In this document: piece after piece, positions 35,601-44,700 of the stretch | Layout of the letters: the number at the start of each line of letters is the position of its first letter | Position numbering within the stretch: position 1 is the first letter of the stretch | NCBI RefSeq assembly: GCF_003046185.1 | Contig: NZ_PZZL01000005.1 | Span: 310,001 to 374,000, forward strand | Direction of reading: 5' to 3' | From: Phreatobacter oligotrophus | GTDB taxonomy: Bacteria; Pseudomonadota; Alphaproteobacteria; Rhizobiales; Phreatobacteraceae | DNA length: 64,000 nt | Made by a program: the position numbers and the translations under genes | The notes under the pieces: generated by a model | Told to the model about the DNA's origin: nothing | The model's input: only the letters and a program-made list of their open reading frames with translations | The model's database searches: none

Positions 35601-37397
35601 ATGGCTCGTTTCACCACCCGGCCGGAGATCGACGGCACGTTCGGCGTCGTCGCGACGACGCACTGGATCGCCTCTGCCGTCGCCATGGGCATCCTGGAGC
35701 GCGGCGGCAACGCCTTCGATGCCGGCTGCGCCGCGGCCTTCACCCTCCAGGTGGTCGAGCCGCACCTGAACGGCCCGGGCGGCGACGTGCCGGTGATCCT
35801 CTACGACGTCAGGAAGGGCGAGGTGGAGGTCATCTGCGGCCAGGGCCCGGCCCCCGCCGGCGCCACCATCGACCACTACCGCTCGCTTGGCCTCGACCTC
35901 GTGCCCGGCACCGGGCTCCTCGCCACCTGCATTCCCGGCGCCTTCGACACCTGGATGTTGATGCTGCGCGACTACGGCACGATGCGCCCGCGCGACGTGC
36001 TGGAGGCGGCCATCGGCTATGCCCGCCACGGCTATCCGCTGGTCGAGCGCATCACCGACACGATCAAGACGGTCGAGAGCCTCTTCCGCGAGCACTGGGC
36101 CTCCTCGGCCGCCGTCTATCTGCCCGGCGGGGCCGTGCCGAGGCCCGGCGACCTCTTCACCAACGTCAAGCTCGCCGAGACCTACGAGCGCATCCTCCGG
36201 GAATGCGAGGGCGGTACGCGCGAGCAGGAGATCGAGCGGGCCCGCAAGGCCTGGTCACAGGGCTTCGTCGCCGAGGCCATCGACCGCTATTGCCGCACCG
36301 AGGCCGTGTTCGACGTCACCGGCCAGCACAACCGCGGCGTCCTCACCGGCCAGGACATGGCGACCTGGACCGCCACCGTCGAGGCGCCTATCCACTACGA
36401 CTACGGCCGCTACCGCGTCTTCAAGCCGAGCACCTGGAGCCAGGGCCTCGCCTGCCTGCAGCAGCTTGCGCTGCTCAAGGGCTTCGACCTCGACGGCATC
36501 GACGTCGCAGGCCCGGACTTCGTCCACCTCGTCACCGAGGCCGCCAAGCTCGCCTTCGCCGACCGCGAGGCCTTCTACGGCGACCCGGCCTTCGTCGACG
36601 TGCCGATCGAGACCCTCTTGTCCGAGGCCTACAATGCCGAGCGCCGGAAGCTGATCGGCGACACCGCTTCGCTGGAGCTGCGCCCCGGCACCATCGCGGG
36701 TGCCGGCGGCAAGGTCGATGCCCGCGTCGCATCCGGCAAGCGTATCGCGGTCGGCGCGACGGGCGCCGGCGAGCCGACCGTCGGTGACATCGACACCGAC
36801 CCGAACGGCGTCACCCGCGGCGACACCGTCCATTTCGACATCATCGACCGCTGGGGCAACATGGTCTCCTCGACGCCCTCGGGCGGCTGGCTGCAATCCT
36901 CGCCGGTCATCCCCGAGCTCGGCTTCTGCCTCGGCTCGCGCGCCCAGATGTTCTGGCTCGACGAGACCCACCCCGCCGCCCTCGTGCCGGGAAAACGTCC
37001 GCGCTCGACGCTGACCCCCACCATCGCCTTCCGCGATGGAGCGCCCTATCTCGCCTGGGGGTCGCCCGGCGGCGACCAGCAGGACCAGTGGATCCCGCAG
37101 ATGTTCCTTCGCCACGTCCATGCCGGCATGAACATCCAGGAAGCGATCGATGCGCCCGCCTGGCACACCGAGCATTTTCCCGGCTCGTTCTGGCCGCGCA
37201 CCTCGCGCCCCGGCGTCATCGTGGTCGAAAGCCGCTTCCCGCAGGCGACCATCGACGAGCTGCGCCGTCGCGGCCACGAGGTCGAGGTCGGCGGCGCCTG
37301 GTCGGAGGGCCGCCTCACCGGCGCCCGCAAGGAGGGCGTGCGCCTCAAGGCCGGCGCCAATCCGCGCGGCATGCAGGGCTACGCGGTGGGCCGATGA
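35601..37397 (+). CDS. ggt: Gamma-glutamyltransferase
   Basis: This 598-residue member of the gamma-glutamyltransferase Ntn-hydrolase family is made as a precursor and cut into two subunits. The conserved Thr409 in GDTVHFDII, followed by WGNMVSSTPSGG, is the expected nucleophile and cleavage point. The N-terminal region has the ATTHWIASAVAMGILERGGNAFDA family pattern. I see no signal peptide, unlike the secreted E. coli enzyme, so it is probably cytoplasmic. A GGAAGGA site precedes the ATG. It precedes a DUF1028 gene (also predicted Ntn hydrolase) and a peptide ABC system. It may act on a gamma-glutamyl or related amide taken up by that system. Confidence 0.93.
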   Translation: MARFTTRPEIDGTFGVVATTHWIASAVAMGILERGGNAFDAGCAAAFTLQVVEPHLNGPGGDVPVILYDVRKGEVEVICGQGPAPAGATIDHYRSLGLDLVPGTGLLATCIPGAFDTWMLMLRDYGTMRPRDVLEAAIGYARHGYPLVERITDTIKTVESLFREHWASSAAVYLPGGAVPRPGDLFTNVKLAETYERILRECEGGTREQEIERARKAWSQGFVAEAIDRYCRTEAVFDVTGQHNRGVLTGQDMATWTATVEAPIHYDYGRYRVFKPSTWSQGLACLQQLALLKGFDLDGIDVAGPDFVHLVTEAAKLAFADREAFYGDPAFVDVPIETLLSEAYNAERRKLIGDTASLELRPGTIAGAGGKVDARVASGKRIAVGATGAGEPTVGDIDTDPNGVTRGDTVHFDIIDRWGNMVSSTPSGGWLQSSPVIPELGFCLGSRAQMFWLDETHPAALVPGKRPRSTLTPTIAFRDGAPYLAWGSPGGDQQDQWIPQMFLRHVHAGMNIQEAIDAPAWHTEHFPGSFWPRTSRPGVIVVESRFPQATIDELRRRGHEVEVGGAWSEGRLTGARKEGVRLKAGANPRGMQGYAVGR

Positions 37398-37422
37398 TGA
37401 ACCGGCGCGGAAGGATCGCGGC

Positions 37423-38139
37423 ATGACCTGGTCGCTCATCGCCCGGGACGAGGCCACGGGGGCCATCGGCATTGCCGTGGCGACGCGGTTCTTCGCCGTC
37501 GGCGCGTTGCTGCCGCATATCGACCCGGCCGGCGGCGCTGTCGCCACGCAGGCCCTTCTCAACCCGACCTATGGCCCGCGCGGCCTGCGCCTCCTGCGCG
37601 AAGGCGTGCCGGCCGATGACATCGTGCGCTTCCTCGTCGCCTCCGATGCCGGCGCCGACCATCGCCAGCTCCACGTGATGGACCGCGCCGGCCGTTTCGC
37701 CGCCCATACGGGCGGGGCTTGCATCGACTGGTGCGGCCACGCGATCCATGAGGGCTTCTCGGTCGCCGGCAACATGCTGGCCGGTCCCGAGGTCATCGCC
37801 GAGACCGCCCGCGCCTTCCGCGACGGGGCGGGCCAGCCCTTCGCGCGCCGGCTTATCGCGGCGCTGAAGGCCGGCGAGGCCGCAGGCGGCGACAAGCGCG
37901 GCAAGCAGTCCGCCGCCATCCTCATCCACGAGGGCCAGGAATACCCGGCCCTGTCGCTGCGCGTCGACGACCATGCCGATCCGCTCGCCGAGCTCGAGAG
38001 ACTGGAAAAGGTCTCGCGGGAGCGCTTCGTCCATTTCGCCCGATTCTTCGCCACCGCCGAGGACCCGAGCGGCACCTTCGACCGCGACGTGATCAACGCC
38101 GCCATCGATGCCGCCGTGGCCCGAGAGGCCGGCGGCTGA
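37423..38139 (+). CDS. DUF1028 family protein
   Basis: This 238-residue protein of the DUF1028 family is predicted to have an Ntn-hydrolase-like fold. It starts TWSLIARDEATGAIGIAVATRFFAVG and contains GGAVATQALLNPTYG and the middle segment CIDWCGHA. A Ser or other N-terminal residue may act as nucleophile in some members; none is proven here. It lies 25 bases after ggt and 61 bases before the binding-protein gene, in one transcription direction. Function is unknown, but repeated linkage of this family with amidohydrolase and peptide-transport genes suggests an amide substrate. Confidence 0.9.
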   Translation: MTWSLIARDEATGAIGIAVATRFFAVGALLPHIDPAGGAVATQALLNPTYGPRGLRLLREGVPADDIVRFLVASDAGADHRQLHVMDRAGRFAAHTGGACIDWCGHAIHEGFSVAGNMLAGPEVIAETARAFRDGAGQPFARRLIAALKAGEAAGGDKRGKQSAAILIHEGQEYPALSLRVDDHADPLAELERLEKVSRERFVHFARFFATAEDPSGTFDRDVINAAIDAAVAREAGG

Positions 38140-38200
38140 TCCCCTTCCCCCCAACCATCAGAAGCGCCCAAGGCGCCGACATCACCAGAGGACGACACGG

Positions 38201-39733
38201 ATGACCAAGTTGAAGCTCCTGACCGCCGCCCTCCTCGCGGCCGGTACGCTGACCGCCGCCGCGCCCGCAGCTCACGCCCAGCAATCCGTGCTGCGCATCG
38301 GCCTCGCCGAGGATCCGGATGTGCTGGATCCCTCACGCGGGCGCACCTATGTCGGCCGCATCGTCTTCGCCTCGCTCTGCGACAAGCTCTTCGACATCGA
38401 CGACAAGCTGAACATCGTCCCCCAGCTCGCCCTGTCGCATGAGACCTCGGCTGACGGCCTCAGCGTCACGATCAAGCTGCGCCCCGGCGTCAAGTTCCAC
38501 GACGGCGAGCCCATGGATGCCGAGGCGGTGCGCTTCACCCTCGACCGTCACATGACGCTGCAGGGCTCGTTCCGCCGGCCCGAGATCTCCGCCATCGACA
38601 AGGTCGAGGTGGTCGATCCGCTCACCGTCCGCCTGGTGCTGAAGCAGCCCTTCTCGCCGCTCCTCGCCCAGCTCACCGACCGTGCCGGCATGATCGTCAG
38701 CCCCAAGGCGGCCCGCGAAGCCGGCGAGCGCTTCGGCTCGGCCCCGGTCTGCGCCGGGCCCTACCGCTTCGTCGAGCGCGTCCAGCAGGACCGCATCGTC
38801 GTCGAGCGCTTCGCCGACTACTGGGACAAGGACAAGGTCACCATCCAGCGCATCGAGTACCGCCCGATCACCGACGCGACCGTGCGCCTCGCCAACCTGC
38901 GCTCCGGCCAGCTCGACCTGATCGAGCGGGCGCTCGCCACCGACATCCCGCAGATCCGCAGCAATCCGCAGCTGCGCCTCGCCGTCGGCGTCGACCTCGG
39001 CTACCAGGGCATCACCCTCAACATCGCCAAGTCCGATGCCGGCCGGCAGTCCTTCGGCCGCGATCCCCGCATCATCCAGGCCTTCTCGCTCGCCATCGAC
39101 CGGCAGGCCATCAACCAGGTCGTGTTCAACGGCTCGGCCATGCCGGGCAACCAGTGGGTGAACCCCGACAATCCCTATTTCCAGTCGCGCTTTCCCGTGC
39201 AGCAGCGTGATGTCGCCAAGGCCCGCCAGCTGATGCAGGCGGCCGGCGTGCGCGGGCCCCTTGCCATTGATTTCATGGTGCCGAACAACCCGGAGGTCCG
39301 TCAGGTCGCCGAGGTGCTGCAGGCCATGACGGCCGAGGCCGGCTTTGACCTGAAGATCCGCGTCACCGAGTTCGCGACCTCCCTCCAGGAGGCCGAGCAG
39401 GGCCGCTACCAGGCCTATATGCTGAACTGGTCGGGCCGCACCGATCCGGATGGCAACGTCTACTCGTTCCACGCCTGCAACCAGCCGCAGAACTACGGCG
39501 GCTACTGCAATCCTGCGGTCGACGCGCTGCTCAACGAGGCCCGCACCAAGACCAGCCCGGCCGAGCGCAAGGCGATCTACGAGAAGGTCACCGAGATCCT
39601 GCTGGCCGAGGGCAACATCGTCTATCTCTACCACCGCCCCGTGGTCATCGTTCACTCCGCCCGCCTCGAGGGCTTCAAGCCGCTCCCGGACGGTCTCGTC
39701 CGCGTCGTCGGCCTGCGCTTCCGCGGCAACTGA
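38201..39733 (+). CDS. Family 5 (DppA-type) periplasmic substrate-binding protein
   Basis: This 510-residue binding protein has a signal peptide at 1-about 26 (LLTAALLAAGTLTAAAPAAHA). The family motifs are LRIGLAEDPDVLDPSRG, VTIKLRPGVKFHDGEPMDAEAVRFTLDR and CAGPYRFVERVQQ. Glutathione- and peptide-binding relatives share these. The start at 38201 follows AGAGGAC. It is followed 14 bases later by a DppB-like permease, and it lies just after ggt and DUF1028, so a gamma-glutamyl peptide, glutathione or related amide is a reasonable but unproven ligand. Confidence 0.93.
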   Translation: MTKLKLLTAALLAAGTLTAAAPAAHAQQSVLRIGLAEDPDVLDPSRGRTYVGRIVFASLCDKLFDIDDKLNIVPQLALSHETSADGLSVTIKLRPGVKFHDGEPMDAEAVRFTLDRHMTLQGSFRRPEISAIDKVEVVDPLTVRLVLKQPFSPLLAQLTDRAGMIVSPKAAREAGERFGSAPVCAGPYRFVERVQQDRIVVERFADYWDKDKVTIQRIEYRPITDATVRLANLRSGQLDLIERALATDIPQIRSNPQLRLAVGVDLGYQGITLNIAKSDAGRQSFGRDPRIIQAFSLAIDRQAINQVVFNGSAMPGNQWVNPDNPYFQSRFPVQQRDVAKARQLMQAAGVRGPLAIDFMVPNNPEVRQVAEVLQAMTAEAGFDLKIRVTEFATSLQEAEQGRYQAYMLNWSGRTDPDGNVYSFHACNQPQNYGGYCNPAVDALLNEARTKTSPAERKAIYEKVTEILLAEGNIVYLYHRPVVIVHSARLEGFKPLPDGLVRVVGLRFRGN

Positions 39734-39747
39734 CACGATAGCGACCC

Positions 39748-40689
39748 ATGTTCACGCTCATCGCCCGGCGCCTGATCCAGCTCATACCGACCATCTTCTT
39801 CGTGTCGGTGATGATCTTCCTCCTGCAGCAATTGCTGCCCGGAGACCCTGCCCTCGTCATGGCGGGTGAGGAGAAGGACCCGGCGGTGATCGAACAGATC
39901 CGCCAGCGCTACCGGCTCGACCAGCCGCTCCCCGTCCAGTACCTCGCCTGGATCGGGGGCGTGCTGCGCGGCGATCTCGGCGAGAGCATGCGCCTCGCCG
40001 AGCCCGTCTCCACCCTCGTCGCGCAGAAACTGCCGGTGACGGTGCAGCTCGCCATCATGGCGATGATCTTCACCCTCGGCATCGGCATTCCTGCCGGCAT
40101 CATCTCGGCGGTGAAGAAGGACACGGCCTGGGACTACGTGGTCAACGTCGTCGCGCTGTGGGGCATTTCCACGCCGAACTTCTGGCTCGGCATCATGCTG
40201 ATCTTCCTGTTCTCGGTGCAGCTGGGATGGCTGCCGGCCTCGGGCTATGTCTCGCCCTTCGAGGATTTCTGGGCCTCCATGGCGGCGACGATCATGCCGG
40301 CCTTCGTCCTCGGCAATTCCTTCGCCGGCGTCATCATGCGCCACACCCGCGCCGCCATGCTGCAGGTGATGGAGAGCGACTATGTGCGCACGGCGCGGGC
40401 CAAGGGCCTCGATTCCCGCACGGTCATCCTGAAGCACGCGCTGCGCAACGCGCTCACCCCGGTCATCACGCTGGGCGCGCTGGAATTCGGCACGCTGCTC
40501 TCCGGCGCGGTGCTGACCGAGCAGATCTTCTCCATCCCCGGCTTCGGCAAGCTCATCGTCGACGCCGTGTTCAACCGCGACTACGCGGTGGTGCAGGGCG
40601 TCGTGCTGATCACGGCGACGACCTATATCGTGCTGAATCTCCTGGCCGATATCGGCTACATCCTCGCCAATCCGCGGCTGAGGAGCTGA
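39748..40689 (+). CDS. Peptide-type ABC transporter permease (DppB-like)
   Basis: This 313-residue inner-membrane permease has six segments and the DppB/GsiC landmarks. These are the ARRLIQLIPTIFFVSVMIFLL first helix, LPGDPALVMAGEEK, the EAA loop (TARAKGLDSRTVILKHALRNALTPV) and a C-terminal DIGYILANPRLR. It lies between its binding protein and the DppC-like partner, with gaps of 14 and 3 bases. Confidence 0.94.
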   Translation: MFTLIARRLIQLIPTIFFVSVMIFLLQQLLPGDPALVMAGEEKDPAVIEQIRQRYRLDQPLPVQYLAWIGGVLRGDLGESMRLAEPVSTLVAQKLPVTVQLAIMAMIFTLGIGIPAGIISAVKKDTAWDYVVNVVALWGISTPNFWLGIMLIFLFSVQLGWLPASGYVSPFEDFWASMAATIMPAFVLGNSFAGVIMRHTRAAMLQVMESDYVRTARAKGLDSRTVILKHALRNALTPVITLGALEFGTLLSGAVLTEQIFSIPGFGKLIVDAVFNRDYAVVQGVVLITATTYIVLNLLADIGYILANPRLRS

Positions 40690-40692
40690 CCC

Positions 40693-41577
40693 ATGGCCGC
40701 CTCCTCCACCCTTGCGTCACCCGCCGACGACATGACCCACGAGAGCCCCGGCGCCCGCGCCTGGCGGCGCCTGAAGAAGCGCCGCACCGCCATGGTGGCG
40801 CTGGCCATCCTCGTCGTGCTGACGCTGCTGGCGGTCTTCGCGCCGCTGATCGCCACCCACGACCCGACGCAGCAGAGCTGGCGGGCGGTCCGCCAGGCCC
40901 CGTCCTGGATGCACTGGTTCGGCACCGACGAGGTCGGCCGCGACATCTTCTCCCGCATCGTCTACGGAACCCGCGCCTCGCTCTCGGCCGGCGTCATCTC
41001 GGTCGCCATCGCCATTGCCGCAGGCGTGCCGCTGGGGCTGCTCGCGGGCTATGCCGGTGGCTGGGTGGACGCGCTCATCTCGCGCATCACCGACGCCATG
41101 CTGGCGAGCCCCTTCCTCATCCTCGCCATCGCGCTCGCGGCCTTCCTCGGCCCCTCGCTGCAGAACGCCATGATCGCCATCGGCATCACCGCGACGCCGG
41201 TCTTCGTGCGCCTCACGCGCGGCCAGGTCCTGTCGATCAAGATGGAGGACTATGTCGAGGCGGCGCGGGCGGTGGGCAACACCAAGCTGCGCATCGCCTT
41301 CACCCACATCCTGCCGAACGTCATGCCGCAATTGCTGGTGCAGGGCACGCTCACCATCGCCACGGCGATTATTGCGGAAGCCTCGCTCTCCTTCCTCGGT
41401 CTCGGCCAGCAGCCGCCCGCGCCCTCCTGGGGATCGATGCTGAACGTCGCCCAGCGCTTCCTGTCGAACGCGCCGTGGATGGCGGTCTTCCCGGGGATCG
41501 CGATCTTCCTGACGGTGCTGAGCTTCAACCTGCTCGGCGACGGCCTGAGGGACGCGCTGGACCCGAAGGCGAAGTGA
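40693..41577 (+). CDS. Peptide-type ABC transporter permease (DppC-like)
   Basis: This 294-residue permease of the DppC/GsiD family has a cytoplasmic N-terminus and six membrane segments. It contains FGTDEVGRDIFSRIVYGTRAS, the EAA-loop region EAARAVGNTKLRIAFTHILPN and a GDGLRDALDPK end. It is the last gene of the operon starting at ggt. No ATPase follows; a family-A inverted repeat lies in the gap before the convergent iron-transport operon. Confidence 0.94.
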   Translation: MAASSTLASPADDMTHESPGARAWRRLKKRRTAMVALAILVVLTLLAVFAPLIATHDPTQQSWRAVRQAPSWMHWFGTDEVGRDIFSRIVYGTRASLSAGVISVAIAIAAGVPLGLLAGYAGGWVDALISRITDAMLASPFLILAIALAAFLGPSLQNAMIAIGITATPVFVRLTRGQVLSIKMEDYVEAARAVGNTKLRIAFTHILPNVMPQLLVQGTLTIATAIIAEASLSFLGLGQQPPAPSWGSMLNVAQRFLSNAPWMAVFPGIAIFLTVLSFNLLGDGLRDALDPKAK

Positions 41578-41613
41578 GGGGCGCTCGGGCCTGTCCCCGG
41601 ACCGTCTTCCCCG

Positions 41614-41703
41614 CGTCATGCCCGGCCTTGTGCCGGGCATCCACGACTTGACCACCGCCATCAGAGGAATTCGTGGATGCCCGGGATAAACCCGGGCATG
41701 ACG
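41614..41703. repeat. Dispersed 90-bp inverted repeat, family A, copy 2
   Basis: This 90-bp element begins CGTCATGCCCGG and ends CCGGGCATGACG, with arms around a loop of about 25 bases. The first 36 bases match copy 1 closely. It lies between convergent permease and ATPase genes, 36 bases after one stop, and might also serve as a transcription barrier. Confidence 0.88.
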
Positions 41704-41755
41704 GGTGGAGGTTCACGCGTTAGACCCTCCCGCGCGGCGTGCGAAACGGCGACCC

Positions 41756-42520
41756 TTACCCCGGCAGGAAGGCCGTTCGCCCGCCCGGCTCCACGACCGT
41801 CTCCACCGGCGCGCCGTAGAGCGCCGCGAGCCGCTCCTGCGACAGGACCTCGGCGACTGGCCCCACCGCCATCACCCCACCGTCGCGCAGCAGCGCGACG
41901 CGATCGGCATGGCCGAGCGCCTGGTTCGGGTCGTGGGTCGTGAACAGGACGCCGAGCCCGTCGGCCGCCAGGCTGCGGATCTGCCGCATGACCTTGCCCT
42001 GGTTGCCGAAGTCGAGGCTCGCCGTCGGCTCGTCGAGCACGATGAAGCGTGGCTCTTGGGCGAGGGCGCGGGCGACCAGCACGAGCTGCCGCTCACCGCC
42101 CGAGATCATCGTCACGGACCGGCCGGAGAGATGGGCGATGCCGAGCCGTTCCAGCATGGCGGCGGCAACCGCCCGGTCCTTCGCGCCGGGACGGGCGAAG
42201 AGCCCGCCATGGGCCGTGCGGCCCATCAGCACCACGTCGAAGGCGGTGAAGGCGAAGGTGCCGTGATGGCTCTGCGGCACATAGGCGACGAGGCGGGCGC
42301 GCTCGCGGACCGGGATCGCCGCGAGGTCGCGCCCGTCGAGCATCACCGACCCGGCCTGGGGCGGCAGCAGTCCGAGCAGCGTCTTGAGAAGCGTCGTCTT
42401 GCCCCCACCATTGGGGCCGAGCAGCGCCAGCACCTCCCCCGCCGCGACGGCGAGGCTGACCCCCTGCCCCACGGGGTGGCCGCGATAGCCGAAGGCGAGA
42501 TCCTGGGCGGCGAGCGTCAC
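41756..42520 (-). CDS. Iron-siderophore/cobalamin-type ABC transporter ATPase
   Basis: This 254-residue ATPase of the FecE/BtuD/HmuV type starts with GTG at 42520, overlapping the permease stop by 3 bases. It has Walker A GPNGGGKTT, the ABC signature ISGGERQ, Walker B FIVLDEPTASLD and the switch His in TTHDPNQ. It energises the FecCD-like permease encoded just before it. The metal or corrinoid carried is not shown. Confidence 0.92.
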   Translation of the reverse strand: MTLAAQDLAFGYRGHPVGQGVSLAVAAGEVLALLGPNGGGKTTLLKTLLGLLPPQAGSVMLDGRDLAAIPVRERARLVAYVPQSHHGTFAFTAFDVVLMGRTAHGGLFARPGAKDRAVAAAMLERLGIAHLSGRSVTMISGGERQLVLVARALAQEPRFIVLDEPTASLDFGNQGKVMRQIRSLAADGLGVLFTTHDPNQALGHADRVALLRDGGVMAVGPVAEVLSQERLAALYGAPVETVVEPGGRTAFLPG

Positions 42521-43533
42521 GACCAGCCCCCACGCGACGAGGCGAGGAGCCAGATAAAGAAGGGCGTCCCGATCACCGCCGTGAGGATGCCGAGCGGCAC
42601 CTCGACCGGCCCAAGCGTGCGGGCAAGCGTGTCGATGAGCAGGAGATAGCCGCCGCCGAGCAGCGCCGAGGCCGGGATGAGCTTGCCGAAATCAGGGCCG
42701 ACCAGGAACCGCGCGAGATGCGGCACGACCAGCCCCACCCAGCCGATGATGCCGGCGGCAGCGACGCTTGCCGCGGTGGTCAGCGTCGCCGCGACGACGA
42801 TGACGATGCGCAAGAGGCCCGTGGGAAGGCCGAGGGCGCGGGCCTCCTCCTCCGGCAGCGACAACGCGTTCATCCGCCAGCGCAGCGCCACCAGGACCGC
42901 CGCGCCGATGACCACGGGACCTGCAAGCGGCAGGAGATCGGCGGGGCTCGCGGCCGAGAGGCTCCCGAGCAGCCAGAAGGTCATGGCCGGCAGCTGGTTG
43001 TAGGGATCGGCGAGCACCTTCACGAGCCCGACGCCCGCGCCGAGCAGCGCGCCCATGACCACGCCGGTCAGCACCAGGGTCAGGATCGGATCGCCCGACC
43101 GGATGGTGGAGCCGACCGCATAGACGGCCGCGACCGCCACCAGTCCGCCGACGAAGGCCGCGGCCTGGATGCCGAAGATGCCGAAGGAGAAGAGGATGGC
43201 CAGCACCGCTCCCAGCGCCGCCCCCGATGACGCCCCGAGAATGTCCGGGGAGACCAGCGGATTGCGGAACAGCCCCTGGAAGGCGGCGCCCGCAATGGCC
43301 AGCGCCGCACCGCAGGCGAGCGCCGCCAGCACGCGTGGCCCGCGGATCTGGAAGATCACCGCCTCCACCGCCGGCGACAGGCCCGAGGGCGTGCCGGTCA
43401 GGCGCGACCACAGCGCCACCGCGATATCGGTCAGGGTGACAGGAAACCGCCCCACCGCGAAGGCGACGCCGATGCCGAGGACGAGCACCGCCACCGCGAC
43501 GGCCCCGCCGCTGAAGGATCGCGCCGGGCTCAT
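42517..43533 (-). CDS. FecCD-family permease (iron/cobalamin type)
   Basis: This 338-residue permease has about 9-10 membrane segments. It has the BtuC/FecCD family features RGPRVLAALACGAALAIAGAAFQGLFRNPLVSPDILG and the C-terminal GIIGWVGLVVPHLARFLVG and VEVPLGILTAVIGTPFFI. It normally works as a homodimer. It starts 2 bases after the binding-protein stop and its stop overlaps the ATPase start. Longer in-frame versions reach into the binding-protein gene and are not preferred. Confidence 0.93.
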   Translation of the reverse strand: MSPARSFSGGAVAVAVLVLGIGVAFAVGRFPVTLTDIAVALWSRLTGTPSGLSPAVEAVIFQIRGPRVLAALACGAALAIAGAAFQGLFRNPLVSPDILGASSGAALGAVLAILFSFGIFGIQAAAFVGGLVAVAAVYAVGSTIRSGDPILTLVLTGVVMGALLGAGVGLVKVLADPYNQLPAMTFWLLGSLSAASPADLLPLAGPVVIGAAVLVALRWRMNALSLPEEEARALGLPTGLLRIVIVVAATLTTAASVAAAGIIGWVGLVVPHLARFLVGPDFGKLIPASALLGGGYLLLIDTLARTLGPVEVPLGILTAVIGTPFFIWLLASSRGGWS

Positions 43534-43535
43534 GA

Positions 43536-44573
43536 TCAGTCGCGGCCGGCGAGGACGCGGTCGATCTGCGCCTCGGTCGGGGTCACATGGTAGAACAGCG
43601 TGTGGAAGTCGCGCGTCAGCGTCCGGATGTCCTCGCTGACCAGCGCGGGATAGAGGATCTTGGCGAGCCACCAGAGCCCGGCGAGCCGGTTCACCGAGGG
43701 CGGGAAATCCACCCAGCCGAAGGGGATCTTCGGTGAGAGATGGACCCGCCCATCCGCCACCGCCTTCACCCCGCGCCAGGCCGGGTCGGACCGCACAGTG
43801 GCGGCGAAGGTCTGGTCGATGGTGATGATCACCTCGGGATTCCAGGCAAGCACCTGTTCGAGCGAGACACTGGCGAGCCCGCCGCCCATGGCGTCGCGGG
43901 CAACGTTCACCGCGCCGAGGAACTCCACCGTCTCGACATTGATGGAGCCGGCGAGGCCCGTCTCGAGGCCGCGGGGCCCGCGGGCATAGTAGACGCGGGG
44001 CCGGCGCTCCTGCGGCACGGTCTCGGTGCGTGACAGCAGCGTCTTCATCGTCTCTTCGGCCCAGTCCGACAGGAGCTTCGCCCGCCGTTCGAAGCCGGTG
44101 AGCTGGCCAAGCGTGATGTAGCTGCCGGGAATGGCGTCGAAGCGGCCGTCGAGCAGCGCATAGGGAATGCCGGTCTGCCCCTGCACGCGGTCGGCGAGTT
44201 CGGCGAAGGTGCGACGGGTCGAGCCGGAATCGAGGATGAGATCCGGGCGGAGCGCCAGCACCAGTTCGAGATTGGCGGTGTTGCCGCGGCCGGTGATGCG
44301 GCCGACCTCCGGCCGCGACCCGACCTCGGGCAGCAGGAACTCGCGTTCCTCCGGCCGATTGGCGCGCGGCCAGCCGATGAGCAGATCAGGGGCGAGCGTG
44401 TAGAGCAGGATGGCGGCCGGGGGGCCGGCCGGGAAGACACGGCCGACGCTCGCCGGGATCGGCACCTGCCGTCCCGCGCCATCGATGACGAAGGGCGTGC
44501 GCGCGAGCGCCGGCGCGGCGAGGCCCGCCGCGAGCGTACCGAGGGCCAGCCGCCTGTCGATGCGCAGGCTCAT
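43536..44573 (-). CDS. Iron/cobalamin-type periplasmic binding protein
   Basis: This 345-residue protein of the FecB/BtuF (type III helical backbone) family has a signal peptide in about residues 1-24 (RRLALGTLAAGLAAPALA). The start of the mature fold is FVIDGAGRQVPIPA, and later segments LVLALRPDLILDSG and AWNPEVIITI are the usual family strands. An AGGGGCGG lies before ATG 44573; an ATG at 44603 is also in frame. It is the first gene of the three-gene importer. I see no cobalamin riboswitch and no Fur- or Irr-type palindrome in the short gap upstream. Confidence 0.9.
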   Translation of the reverse strand: MSLRIDRRLALGTLAAGLAAPALARTPFVIDGAGRQVPIPASVGRVFPAGPPAAILLYTLAPDLLIGWPRANRPEEREFLLPEVGSRPEVGRITGRGNTANLELVLALRPDLILDSGSTRRTFAELADRVQGQTGIPYALLDGRFDAIPGSYITLGQLTGFERRAKLLSDWAEETMKTLLSRTETVPQERRPRVYYARGPRGLETGLAGSINVETVEFLGAVNVARDAMGGGLASVSLEQVLAWNPEVIITIDQTFAATVRSDPAWRGVKAVADGRVHLSPKIPFGWVDFPPSVNRLAGLWWLAKILYPALVSEDIRTLTRDFHTLFYHVTPTEAQIDRVLAGRD

Positions 44574-44700
44574 GCCGAAGCCGCCCCTGAGATCATGCCG
44601 CATGCCGCGACCTTCATGCCGCGTCTCCTTCGGTGTAGAGGTCGGCGCGACCATGCCTCGTCGTCCCATCGGCGTCGAGGGCCAGCAGGACGCATCCCCC

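Noticed and set aside
44574-44700. Possible cobalamin riboswitch or Fur box before the metal-import operon
   Set aside because: The gap is too short for a cobalamin riboswitch and no palindrome of Fur, Irr or similar type is visible.
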